This document shows positions 32,974-44,025 of a stretch of DNA of 64,000 nt, piece by piece; position 1 is the stretch's first letter, and each line of letters starts with the position of its first letter. This DNA comes from Magnaporthiopsis rhizophila (lineage: Eukaryota > Ascomycota > Sordariomycetes > Magnaporthales > Magnaporthaceae): NCBI GenBank assembly GCA_003049465.1, contig PYSS01000124.1, positions 4,139-68,138 of the forward strand. The letters are read 5' to 3'. Made by a program: the position numbers and the translations under genes. Under the pieces are notes generated by a model. The model was not told where the DNA came from. It ran no database searches and saw only the letters and a program-made list of their open reading frames with translations.

Positions 32974-34234
32974 ATGTCTAGCCTCCAGGCCATCAAGTAC
33001 ACCCGCGGCAGGCTCGAGGTCCTCGACCAGCTACGGCTGCCCCACGAGCACCATTACGATGTGATCTCGACGAGCGAGGAGGCCTTCGGCTGCATCCGGT
33101 CCATGCGTGTCCGAGGCGCGCCGGCCATCGCCATCGTCGCTAGCCTGGCACACGCGGTCGAGCTTCACGCTGGCAGTTGCAGTATGTCAGCTTTTCGTTC
33201 GACATTATCCATCACCTTCCGCTATCCCGTGTCATTCTAACACTCGAACAGCCGCCGCAACCCCTGCAGATGTCATCGCCTATATAGACTCGCGTCTAGA
33301 CTATCTCGAAGAAAGCCGCCCGACAGCTGTCGACCTCGGCAACGCCGTTGCGCTCCTGAAGTTGGCCATCCGAGAGGTGAACACCGCCAACCTGGAAGCC
33401 CCCGAGGCCAAGGCGATGATATTGGAATCATACACCCAGGCGGCGGAAAAGATACTGGAGAAGGACCTCCAAGCAAACCTGTCCATTGGCGATTTCGGCG
33501 CCACCTGGCTCCAGGAGCAATACAATGCCACACCCGAGCGCCGCATCTCGGTGCTCACGCATTGCAACACGGGCTCTCTGGCCACGTCCGGGCACGGAAC
33601 CGCACTCGGCATCATCCGCTCGCTCTACGGGCGCAACCTTCTCAACCACGCATTCTGCACCGAGACGCGCCCCTACAACCAGGGCAGCCGCCTCACTTCG
33701 TTCGAGCTCGTTTTCGAGGGAATCCCAAGCACCCTGATCACGGACTCGATGGCCGGTGCTCTTTTCGCGCAGCGTAAGGAAGCCATGAACATTGGCGCCG
33801 TCATCGTAGGCGCCGACCGCGTGGTGCGCAACGGCGACACGGCCAACAAGGTGGGCACCTACGCTCTGGCCGTGCTCGCGCGCCACCACGGCGTCAAATT
33901 CGTCGTTGCCGCACCGACGACGAGTATAGACCTGGAAACCCCCACGGGAGCCGGCGTCGAGATCGAGGAAAGGAAGAAGGAGGAGCTCACGCAGATCACG
34001 GGTGCCGTTGTCAACAGCGACGGCACCGTCAACCCATCTCGCTCTGTCAAGGTCGCCGTCGCCGACCAACGCATCGGGGTTTGGAACCCGGCCTTCGACG
34101 TCACCCCGCATGATCTTATCGACGTCATAGTCACCGAGAAGGGCACCGTCCTCAAGGGCTCCGACGGGCGATTCGACTTCCGTCACGTCATGCCTGAGCG
34201 TTGGGCTAAACTGGACGACGCTGCTAAATGCTAG
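32974..34234 (+). CDS. MRI1: Methylthioribose-1-phosphate isomerase
   Basis: Inferred exons 32974-33181 and 33252-34234 give 396 residues, normal for the family. It converts 5-methylthioribose-1-phosphate to 5-methylthioribulose-1-phosphate in the methionine salvage pathway. The MRVRGAPAIAIVA segment, the catalytic Cys174 in THCNTGSLAT, and the catalytic Asp258 in VGADRVVRNGDTANKVGTY are all present, which separates it from the related eIF2B subunits. The intron has a GTATGT donor and ACAG acceptor. Confidence 0.95.
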
Positions 34235-34369
34235 AGGCTGTTTGAGTATGTACCTGTATGTGTTTTATGTACTTTTGTTTCTTCCAACGTTTTTAGACGT
34301 TCATGTAGATATGTGATAGCCAGCCTGCCGATGTTCCCATCGCACATTGGCAGATATAAGCTTCAACAG

Positions 34370-35745
34370 CTATCGCTTCGTGAGAGCATGCTTTACCAGC
34401 TTCTTGTAGCCTTCGACAGCCATCTCTAGGTCCCGAACACGGAGTTCTTCGTGGTCTGAATGCGCGACCAATATGCTCCCGGGCCCATAGAGATATCTGG
34501 TGTGGTTTCCCACCAGGTTGGGAACGTCCGTTCCGTAGTTGACAACAATTGGCTCGAAACCTAAGAAGCAACGACGCCGCCGCCATTAGCATTGTGTCAC
34601 ACCAAATAGCTGCCCAGGGAGAGGCTAAAGACAATCATCTTACCTTCCACTTCACAGTTGCACGCGACGACTCCATACCCATTGCCGTCCTTGCAGTCCA
34701 GACTCAATGCCTCTGGGTCGACATCCTGGAGAGTGTCCTCGATTTTCTGGCGGACAACGCTATGGCCTTCAGATTGAGGGCCAATTGCTACTCGAACGAC
34801 GATGCTGGCACGAGCAGACTCAGGTATGACGTTGGCGGCCACGCCGCCGGACATGAGGCCCACGTTCACGGTGGTGTTACCGAACTCATCGCTGCTGCCG
34901 AGCTCAGCGTCCAACACGGCAAGTAGACCTCGCATCAAGACTTCGTTTGCACTCTTTCCAAGCCAGGGATACCCAGAGTGTCCAGCCCAGCCCTTGGCCA
35001 TGGTGGTGCATGTGATGAGTCCCTTGTGGCCACAGGCAAGCTTATTCTCGGTAGGCTCGCCGAAGATCACAGCATCAAATCCAGGATGGGCGGGGCTTGC
35101 GTCCTGGAGCGAACGGCTGAAGGAGCGCATGCCGATGCCGTCGGCTTCCTCGCCCACCACAAACAAGAACATAACGTCGGACCCTTCGATGGCTTTACTC
35201 GCGATAAGCTCGCGGACGGCGATGAGCTGCGCCGCGACGCTGGCCTTGGCATCGACACTGCCCCGGCCTCGGATGACCGTGTCGGAAGTGACGTTCGCCC
35301 CGGGGCCCAGATCGATGGAATAAGGAATGTGTGGTGGCACAACATCGATGTGGGACGTAACAAGCACTTTCGGCTTCCAGCCCTGCCACCCGCGGGATGC
35401 CGGAGACCCAGGGTACGCGAGAACGTTGAAGCGTGTACTGCTCTCCCTGGCGCCAGTGTCGGTGGGCTTTATGGGGATGGCCTGGGTCTCGGTCTGGTAG
35501 CCCCAGGACTCGAGCTGCCGAGTCAGGAACTCTCCCACCGTCTGTTCATTGCCCGTGACCGACTCGATCTCGACGAGAGACTTGTGGAACGAGATGAGTT
35601 CTTGTCTGTAGGGCGGCGCTGCCAGGCCGGGGGTTGATGGTGACAGAGTAGCAGGACGGCCGATGGGCTTCTGTGCTTGTGTCTCACCGCACACCGCGAG
35701 ATGGCAGAAGAGCGTAAGGCGCAACCCCGCCCCAAGACCGCGCAT
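34370..35745 (-). CDS. Secreted M20-family metallopeptidase
   Basis: Inferred exons 35745-34644 and 34560-34370 give 430 residues. The first ATG of the frame is at 35745, and it begins a signal-peptide-like sequence (MRGLGAGLRLTLFCHLAVCG). M20 zinc-site motifs follow: SHIDVVPPH, GRGSVDAKAS, GEEADG, and GEPTENKLACGHKG at the start of the dimerisation domain. The family includes ArgE, DapE and carboxypeptidase-S-like enzymes. A leader argues for an extracellular or vacuolar carboxypeptidase rather than biosynthetic ArgE/DapE. The short last exon ends with a His/Asp-bearing stretch (VAHSDHEEL), completing the metal site. Confidence 0.88.
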
Positions 35746-36954
35746 ATTTATATGTCCTGTGTGCAAAGAACGCGACGGGTTGAAATTGTGATTACAGAGA
35801 GGATAGCAATGGAAGGGAAAGAGGCAGACATAGATGCGGCACAGGATATAAAAGGTGGTTGGTCAAGGCGGGGAACCACTTCCGGAGCTAACGTCAATTC
35901 AGATACTGCACGAAAGCCGCTGGGGCAGAGAGCCGCCGCTCATCTCAATTCAGATGACAATGTGCGTGCATGCTGCTCGCCGCAAGGCCGTGCTCACTGG
36001 GACGACTGAGACGAAAGAAGCACCATGATCTCTTGAGCGGTTCGTATTTAAACCTAGGTGCCTACGACGTGTGCGCACGGCTGTGATTTTCTTCAGCGCC
36101 GAAGGACGCATTCCAAATGTGCTAGTAAAAGCCGAATTAAACACCGAGCGCTCATCAAATGAGAGCCATGCATTTTCTGAAATCGCGGACATCCAGCGTC
36201 GCAGAGCCACCTCCATCACACAGTGTGTCAATGAAGGTGTGTGATAAGCAGACGGAGCCTGGGCGTATCGGGGGCGGGGAGGGCCACGCTGACGCACCAA
36301 TCAACATGATGGATCTCCCGCGGTCAGAGCCCCTTTTTGGGGTTTAGGAAAAATGGCGGGCCACTGTGCAGTTGCGGACAGGCCGCAGAATCGCACGAGC
36401 CAGCGACAATTGCATGATGGCTCCACCCCCTGCGACCTGCAGCTGCCTGTCATCAACCTTCAAGAAACGACCTCGACACGCATCCAAAGATCGCGAACGC
36501 GCCGCCCAGCCCGACTGCTTCTGCCTGCTCCGATCCGAAGACAGATCACTGCCACGTCTGCCAACGTCCTCGACTTCGCGTGCTCAACAGCCGGACAGTA
36601 GTCAGCAGTGCCTACCCGTTGCGATTTCGCCGAGACCCGGCCCTCAACGTCTCCTTGCCTCCCGAGCTCCCGGCGCCGTCTTCCCGAGGCCGCGACAGCG
36701 CCTCTATCGATTACCGCCCGACAGCTTCTCATCGCCCAAGTCCCAGAGACGACCTCCGGGACTTGGATGTTGACGCCGCGAAACTGGCAGACCCTCCAAG
36801 TTCCCTCGGATCCACGCTGTGAGGCCGTAACAGCTCGCACGCCAAAGCCTGCCCGGCCCCTCGCGCCCACGGCGGCGCGGCAGCCTCCTGAGAGGCGCTC
36901 ACGAATGGTCCTGCGCTCCCCCTAACCCGCACGTGCTTGGACGAGGGAGGAGGG
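35746..36954. promoter_or_regulatory. Divergent promoter and long leader of the kinase gene
   Basis: 1.2 kb between divergent genes. From about 36350 onward the sequence is C-rich and open in several frames, as in long fungal 5' leaders with upstream ORFs, but I cannot support a separate protein. Confidence 0.35.
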
Positions 36955-39900
36955 ATGCACCCGGCAAAGGCCAAGTCCGACTCGGGGCGCAAAGCCAAGG
37001 CAGGTTCCAGACTCTCATTCTCGGGACTCTGCTTCCACCGAACGTGTCGCTAATCCAGCACGTCATTTTCCATACGTTCAGCTCGCGAACTCGTACCAAG
37101 CCCTCCTCGAGTAAGTGCCGCCCTCCACCGACCCGTGTTAACCGTCCAACTCTGTGCCTTGCGTCTCTGACGAACGTGTGCTCCCTACCCACAGCGAATT
37201 CTCGAACAAGGATCTCAAGTCGGTTGGAAACTACACTCTTGGCCGCCTGATTGGCAAGGGATCCTTCGGCAAGGTCTATCTTGCGTCACACAAGCTTATC
37301 AATGGCTCCAAGGTACGTCCACAGAGATCATGCAGCCTTGGATATGGTGCTGCTTCCGTGCTCTTGTCCCCGCTGACCTGTTCTCTTGCTCTGCCACACC
37401 ACACCACCCGCATAGGTCGTCCTCAAGTCCGCCCAGAAAGATGACTCCAACCTCGCGCGCGAGATCCACCACCACCGGCAGTTCGTGCACCCGCATATCG
37501 CACGGCTGTACGAGGTTATCGTTACCGAAACCATGGTCTGGCTGGTGCTGGAATACTGCCCGGGCGACGAGCTGTACAACTACCTGCTGAGGCACGGGAA
37601 GCTGCCTGTCGACAAGGTGCAAAAGACGTTTGCGCAGCTCGTGGGCGCCGTCTCTTATGTCCACATGCAGTCGTGCGTGCACCGCGACCTCAAGCTCGAG
37701 AACATCCTACTCGACAAGCACGAGAACGTCAAGCTGGTCGATTTTGGCTTCACGAGGGAATATGAGGGCAAGTCCAACTACCTGCAGACCTTTTGCGGCA
37801 CAATATGCTACTCGGCACCCGAGATGCTCAAGGGCGAGAAATACGCGGGCGAAAAGGTCGACGTTTGGAGTTTAGGCGTCATCCTCTATGCCCTCCTCTG
37901 CGGAGAGCTGCCGTTCGACGAGGATGATGATAACGAGACGAGGCGCAAGATCCTATCCGAGGAGCCCAAGTACCCAGAACATCTACCTCCAACCGCTCTT
38001 TCGCTTCTCCAGATATTGCTGTCCAAGCGGCCGCTGCGCCGGCCCTCTCTCGCCGACATCCTCAGCCATCCCTTCCTCGCAGACCACGCGCTCAACCAAC
38101 AAACGATCCTGGGCATACAGCAGCCCTCACCATTCTCGACCTCGCTTGAAAAGGACGTTCTGCAGCGCATGCGCAGTGCCGGTGTCGATATGGACGCCGT
38201 CATCGAGTCCGTCCTCTCGCAGCGCTGCGATCCACTCGCGGGCTGGTGGGCCCTGCTAACGGAGAAGGAGGAAAGGAAGCAGCGGAGACGCGAGAGGAAA
38301 CGGCGAGAGAAGGAGCAGGATCATCGCAGTTCGCGCCGCCTATCCACCACGTCCAGCAGGCTCGAGAGGCTTGCGACGGTCGGCGAGGAAGCGGCAGGCC
38401 ACCACCGCTCCCACGGCTTTGTGAAGATTGGAGACCCGCCACCGCCCAGGACTAGGGGCCGCACGGAGCGGAGGAGCGGCTACTACCCGGACCTTCATAG
38501 CCCAGATTCACCAGTCCTCAGGGATCTGGATAAGCTCAACGGGAGCCTCAGCCCCGACAGTGAGGTGCCGCCACCACCCATAGACAAGGACTCGATCCGC
38601 TCCGTCAGCTCCTCGCGCCAGAGAAGGCCCATACCACCCCCAAAGGAAGGTATCCTCCGCAGCGCACGGTCTAGGGGCTCGACCCTCCATCTGGTGACCA
38701 CGAGCGAGGCATTGGGCAGCAGCAGCGCGGGCAGCCATCTCGGTGTTAATGGCGCCGATGGGAGCGGCGTTGCCGGGCAGGCGGACATGCAGCAAAAAGT
38801 GCGCAAAAAGCCGTCCCAAGTCATTGTGGCGCATTGGAAGAACTGGACCCATTGGTTCTTCGAAAACACGCGTCGTCACAAACACCCAAGCAAGCGCGGA
38901 AGCCTCTCGACACCAAACCTCCTCGACAAGGTCGGCAGGGGTGGGAACAAGGATGCCAAGGCCAAAGACGCCAGCCCGCGGCCGCAAACCAGCAAGTACC
39001 CAACGTCTGGCAGTCCGGTGTTGCATCACAACAGCTCGGGACTGCCCAAGGGTGTCGTGGCGAATGGCTTTGCTCCCAGAGGCTCGGGCTCGCCAGGCGT
39101 TCCTGGAACCGGGGCAACTGGCGGGGGAGGCGCTGTGGTGTCAAACGGCGCGGCGACGTCGGCGGCACCCTCGTCGGCGTCGCACCCACCTCAGTATCCA
39201 AGGGTATATACTGGTGTGGGCGGCGGCGGCGGCGGCGGCAACAATAAATCATCCAAACGGCAGTCGCTCTCGCCCTCGCCACTGACTCCCCGCACGGCTC
39301 TCCGTCGCTCGTCTGCTGGAACGGCGGGCCTGCGGGGGCGCAAGTCGACCTCGTCCTCTGTGTCGTCGGTGCGCTCGATCCACCACCACCACCACTCACA
39401 CTCCAAGGCCAGCTCGACAAGCTCCAACGGTTCCGTATCGACCAACATTTCCAAAGCTACAATGCACGTCACGCGTTCTCCTCACCACTCGGTCAAAGTC
39501 CTGCCCGCGACGCCGACCTCGGGCGCATTCCCCAACAACATCCGGCTCGTGCGCGGGCCCTTCACCGAGGGCATGCCGGCCGGTGGGTCGTCGTCGATGC
39601 AGCCGCCCGGGTCGCCGAACCCCTTTGGCGCCGGCGGCTCCTCCATCATGTTCGCCAAGCGCAAGCGCAACATCTTCAAGGGTCCCATGCTCTCCTTTGG
39701 CGGCGCGGGCGGCTCTTCGGGCGGGTCGGGCGCCAGGAGCACAAACTCGGGGTCCCACTCGCGCTCGGCCAGCGCCAACGGCCTGGGACGGAGAAGCGGC
39801 GAGATCACGATCGAGGAGGAGGACGAGGACGACGAGTTCGCCGTCGGCGAGAGCGAGGTGGAGGAGGTCGACTCTTTTGCCCCCGTCGTCCGCGGCCCGG

Positions 39901-40073
39901 GCGAGCAGGTGGAGGAGATCTTTGAGGAGGACGAGGACTCGATCAAAACCGTGCGGACCAAGCAGAACCTGCCAAGCTCGTCCGATCACGCCGAGGCCGC
40001 CCCGAGTCAGCCCATCAGCCCCATGACTCTGAGTGAGGCGTCTCTTCCTGGCGGCCGCGGTGTTGCAAGCTGA
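36955..40073 (+). CDS. Serine/threonine protein kinase, CAMK/SNF1-Kin4-like
   Basis: Inferred exons 36955-37003, 37059-37110, 37195-37312 and 37416-40073 give 958 residues. The kinase domain (about 50-310) is complete: GKGSFGKVYLA loop, VVLK lysine, HRDLKLEN catalytic loop, DFG in VDFGFTREY, and SAPE. It is followed by a short basic helical block (WWALLTEKEERKQRRRER) and then about 550 residues of low complexity, including a His cluster near 39380, Gly/Ser runs and an acidic segment near 39815-39935. This layout fits fungal Kin4/SNF1-related kinases, but I cannot choose between subfamilies. The first exon and its weak GTTCCA donor are uncertain; from exon 2 onward splice sites are canonical. 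Confidence 0.88.
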
Positions 40074-40643
40074 TATTTTTTTTTTTTTCCTTTTTCTTTT
40101 TCAAGAGTTGCCATATATCATCACAAAAGCAAGTCGGGAGACCCATTTTCATGCAGATAGGATCGATAGACGGATGTGCCGAGTCGGCTTTTGTTTCTTA
40201 TCATCTTTTTGTGTTTCTTCATTCCGTCTTATTTTCTTTTGCTTCAACTTTATACTTGTCTTTTTTTCTTTTTTTTTTTTTTTTNCGTCTCGTTTGTTTT
40301 TTTTTTTCATGTCCTGTTTTGCCAAAACCTGCCTCCTCTCTGCTTATACCAAATAGCTTCTCTTTTTTCGACCTGCCAATATCGTCTGGTCTGGTAGCTT
40401 CTTCCCAGGTACCACCGAGGGTTTTTGTTTTGTTACAATACAAACATTATGTTTTTCCCCCTCCATCTTTTTGTGTTTATTGATTTCCTGATGTATTAAT
40501 CAACACACACCATATCACTACCAAAAGATTTGCACCTTGAAGCACTCACTGATGAGCTTGCGAGCGGTTCTTTTTTGGTTATGACAGCCGAGACGATGTG
40601 TCATCTCGAACGAACAAGAGCAAGTATAAAAAAAAAACCTTTG
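40074..40643. other. Convergent 3' flanks with assembly ambiguity
   Basis: T-rich gap between the convergent kinase and CDC43 genes, with one undetermined base (N) at 40285 at the end of a T run. No gene seen. Confidence 0.6.
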
Positions 40644-42285
40644 TCATGTTCTTGTCAACAGCATTCGCCCTGCCAGCAATAGCTCGAGTAGCTGTCCGTC
40701 CTCGGCAGTTTCGAATCCCGCCCCGCTGCCTACAAGTTTTTCGGCCTCACAGCCAGCCATGAGTTCTCCCAGACGGACCACTTTATCCGAAGCCATGTTG
40801 TTGTCCCCGACGGCATACTGCTTCAACAACCCTCGCCTCCCCGCCTCTATGTTGGCGACCGTTTGTAGACTAACACAAAGCGTCACGTCAAACTCCTTGA
40901 GCCCCGGCTCTCCCATGGCTGCCAGCGCGGCGAGGCCCAGATAGGCGTGGTACACGTCCGGCGGGCCGCCGGGGTTCTTGCTGAAGCCGCCGATGACGTG
41001 CTGCGTCTTCTCCAACAGGAAGCGGCGGGCCGGCTCGCGCGCAATGTCCACATCGGGCCCGCCGCCGCCGCCGCCCTGGTCTCGTCTCAAGCAGTCCAGG
41101 GTTCCCGCCACCCACCACGTGTAGCACGTGTCTGCGACCTTGTTGCACCTGCCGTTCAGTCCGACGTGTTGTGGGCAGGGGCCGGCAACGGCGTCTCGGG
41201 AAAAGACTGATGGTTGTGGGAAGTTGTCCTCGTCGCCGTCGCCGTCGCTGTCGCCACCAGCGGGATCCTGATATGGTAGCTGGCGCGAGGCGAGGAAGCG
41301 TACCAAGGAGGCGACGTCCATGCCGCAGTGGCTTCCACCAGACCATGGGCCCTCGGCGGGCCTCTCGAGGAGGGACAGGGCACTGACGGCACAGTAGGCA
41401 TATCCGGCTATGCAAAATCTCTCGCAGGTTAGAATTTTGGGCGTGAATTTTTTGGGTCGTCCGCACTAGGGTCGGCTACGCACCGTGGCTCTCGTGCATG
41501 GAGCTCTCGCCCACGCCGCCGTCGAAAGTCTGGGCCTTGCGGATATAACCGGCGAGCGCCTCCACGTCAATGTCGTCGACCCAGCCGGAGTGGTCACCCT
41601 GCTTGACATCCCCGCGCAGCATCCACCGTATCATTGCGGCTATGTAGCAGTAGCGCATGTCCCGGCCGCCCGCGATGGTGTTGGGCGACGGCGCATCGCC
41701 ACCAGGCCGTCCCGCGGGCTTCACCGTCTCGACCAGGACCTCTCCGAAGCTGCCGTCTGGGCGCTGCAGCTTCCTGAGCCAGCGCAGCGTGGCCGTGCGG
41801 CGCACGCCGGCGAAAGCGGACTCGGGCGCCGCGGGGTCGGCGACCAGGGCGAGGAGGAGGAGGGCAAAGGCGGTGGCGGCAATGTTGGCGGAACCGGGGC
41901 TTCCCGGGCAGGGGGAGGCGGACTCGAAGTCCCAGTCGTCGTACTCGTGTGCCGGCAGGACGTGCGTCGGGGAGCCGCAGAAGCCGCCGTGGGGATGCTG
42001 GGCGGCCAGGACCCAGTCGCGGATTCGCCGGCGGTCGTCGCTGGTCAGGGGATCAGCGGGCTTTGGTTGTGAGGCGTCGTCGGCATCGGCAGCGGTGGCT
42101 GCGCGGGCGGGAGTGAGGAGGTCCATGGCGGCGATGATGAAGAAGCCGAGGGTCATGCGGCTGCTATCGTTGCTTGTGTACTGGCGGGGGAGCATGGTGC
42201 GGAAGCATCGCTGGAAGTACCGCATATGGCGCGTCGCATCCAGCGCATCGCCGCCGCCGCCGCCGCCATCGCTTGCGACCGTCAT
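40644..42285 (-). CDS. CDC43: Geranylgeranyltransferase type I beta subunit
   Basis: Inferred exons 42285-41484 and 41407-40644 give 521 residues. It attaches geranylgeranyl to CaaX proteins such as Rho GTPases, with a shared alpha subunit. Prenyltransferase repeats are visible: GGFCGSP, GSFGEV, FDGGVGE and GGFSKNPG. Zinc ligands are supplied by DTCYTWW (Asp, Cys) and by the His of VYHAYLGLAAL. The N-terminus RHMRYFQRCFRTMLP...YTSNDSSRMTL is typical of the subunit. I prefer the ATG at 42285; an in-frame ATG at 42399 would add 38 residues. A Gly run lies just after the start and an acidic Gly/Asp insertion near 350, which lengthens the protein relative to most homologues. Confidence 0.92.
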
Positions 42286-42859
42286 TGCGTGGTCTTGTCC
42301 GCCCGCCCGAACGTCTCCGCGAGTGTGCGTTGGGCTGATGTTGTCTTGGTGGTACAGGACGATTCCAGGTCGTGCTAGGGCCAGCAAGGGTGACCTCATT
42401 TCTAGGTCTTATCTCTCCATACCCCACAATTTGATGTGCATGGGCCCCCAGCTGAAGCCCCACCGTTCCGTGCTGCTTGAAGCCTGTGCAGATTACCGGA
42501 ACCCGCCTTGACTGCCGTTCATGGATCAAACTGTCTGTCAACGGCTTTTGAAACTCCGTCAACTCCGCGCGCCCACACTGCCAACTTCGCATCACGCGCC
42601 AGGTCTGCCCCGCCAGCCCGGCTGCTTGTCACGATCGAGCTCGCCTGCTCCCCTATCGCTCGCTTCCCGTTCCCTCATTTTCCCAGCCTCGCCTTCGCCT
42701 GACGGTATCTCCTCGCGCGCATGGTATCTAAGACCCCCTGGCAGCAACGTCATTCAACCAGCGCCAAGTACATGCGGCCCCGACGCGACCCAGCCCTTCC
42801 CTGACGACGCCGCCTTCGCATTCCGCCCTCACGGCGTGAGCACATCCGGCCCGCTCACC
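42286..42859. promoter_or_regulatory. Bidirectional promoter region, CDC43 and ILM1
   Basis: Short gap between divergent genes. Pyrimidine-rich around 42640-42720. No further gene. Confidence 0.4.
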
Positions 42860-43634
42860 ATGGCGCTCATATCGGCAACCACCATCATCACCTCGCTCTC
42901 GCTCTTCCACATCACGCTGGGCTACTTCTTCCTCACCAGCCCCGTCACTGTGGCCGACCAGTCGCTGGTCTTTGTGCTGGGAGAGGCCATGGGCATGGTA
43001 CGTGCCGAGCCACGCGCCGGCCCCGGGGAACGGTAACAGACCAATCTAGAATCATGCTGACGTCCTTCTCTCTTCCTGCGTTGCGTTTCTTTCTAGCCCT
43101 ATGCCCGCAGCTTCGACGCGCAGTCCCCCGCCCTGGCCTTCCTCTCCGTCATCCTCGCCTTCATTGGCCTCACCGACCTGGCCTCTCTCAGCATGCCCGA
43201 GGAGGTCGCCATGGTTCACCACTGGGGACTTCAGGGTGAGCACCTGCGCTTCTCGTTCCCTCTACTCCTCAGGAAGTCTATAAGCTGACGCTAAACATCC
43301 GACGCACCCAGCACCCCTCCGTCTAACCCTCTCGATGATCCTCCTCCTCTACACCCTCCTCTTCTCGGCCTCGTCCCTGCTTTACGCCGACTCCCGAGGC
43401 GGCCCGCGCGGCGGCATGTTCAACCGCCCGCCGGCGCACAATCCGGGATACGCCCCCTCCAGCTGGGGCGGCGACGGACTCAAGAACCGCCTGTTTTTCA
43501 CCTTCATATTTCTCGAGATGCTCAGCTGGTTCTGGGTCTGGGTCACACTGCGGGAGGAGCGCAACGAAATCGCTACGAGAAAGGCCATGCGCCGCAGGGG
43601 CAGCAATGGGAGCAACAAGGACTCGCCGCGCTAA
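42860..43634 (+). CDS. ILM1: ILM1-family membrane protein
   Basis: Inferred exons 42860-42997, 43097-43235 and 43312-43634 give 199 residues. Four hydrophobic segments (near ATTIITSLSLFHITLGYFFL, ALAFLSVILAFIGLTDL, LTLSMILLLYTLLFSASSLL and FFTFIFLEMLSWFWVWVTL) and a basic tail match the ILM1 family, named for increased loss of mitochondrial DNA in yeast. Yeast Ilm1 is reported at the ER; the molecular role is unknown. Both introns have consensus borders (GTACGT, GTGAGC). Confidence 0.88.
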
Positions 43635-44025
43635 ACCGGAAACCCCGCCAATCGCAACAAGTCGCATTTTCAATACTGGCTCGTTTTTTTCATTTTTTTT
43701 TTTCATCTTGACGGTGAGGCACGGCATGACCATGGCATGGTATGGAAACTTCACGATGCATGTAGAGACATTTCAGACACATTCCGAGGAGTTTGGTTGC
43801 TTTTTATTCTATCCTTCCCTCCTTGTTCCGTCTCCTTTATTTTTTTTCTTACCGTCCTGGCCGCCACCTCGGCCAATAGTTTTGGCAAAATAGAGTGAGA
43901 TACCCCCCGACGAATCTATCTCCGCTTTTTCAACACCGACATCAATCGTATATATCGTCTTGTGAATCTTCTCGTGATTTCTCGTCCGTGGCACCGCCTG
44001 GATGTCCGTCATGTCCAGAGGCTTT
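43635..44025. other. Convergent 3' flanks
   Basis: T-rich gap between ILM1 and NAA25, no gene seen. Confidence 0.45.

Noticed and set aside
33428..34186. 252-residue minus-strand frame across MRI1
   Set aside because: Antisense of a well-conserved enzyme; no motif.
36366..36773. 135-residue plus-strand frame upstream of the kinase
   Set aside because: Arg/Ser/Pro-rich composition, no start context, no domain; more likely untranslated leader.
38508..39420. Long minus-strand open frames across the kinase tail
   Set aside because: They mirror the low-complexity coding strand (Gly/Ser/His runs) and have no own features.
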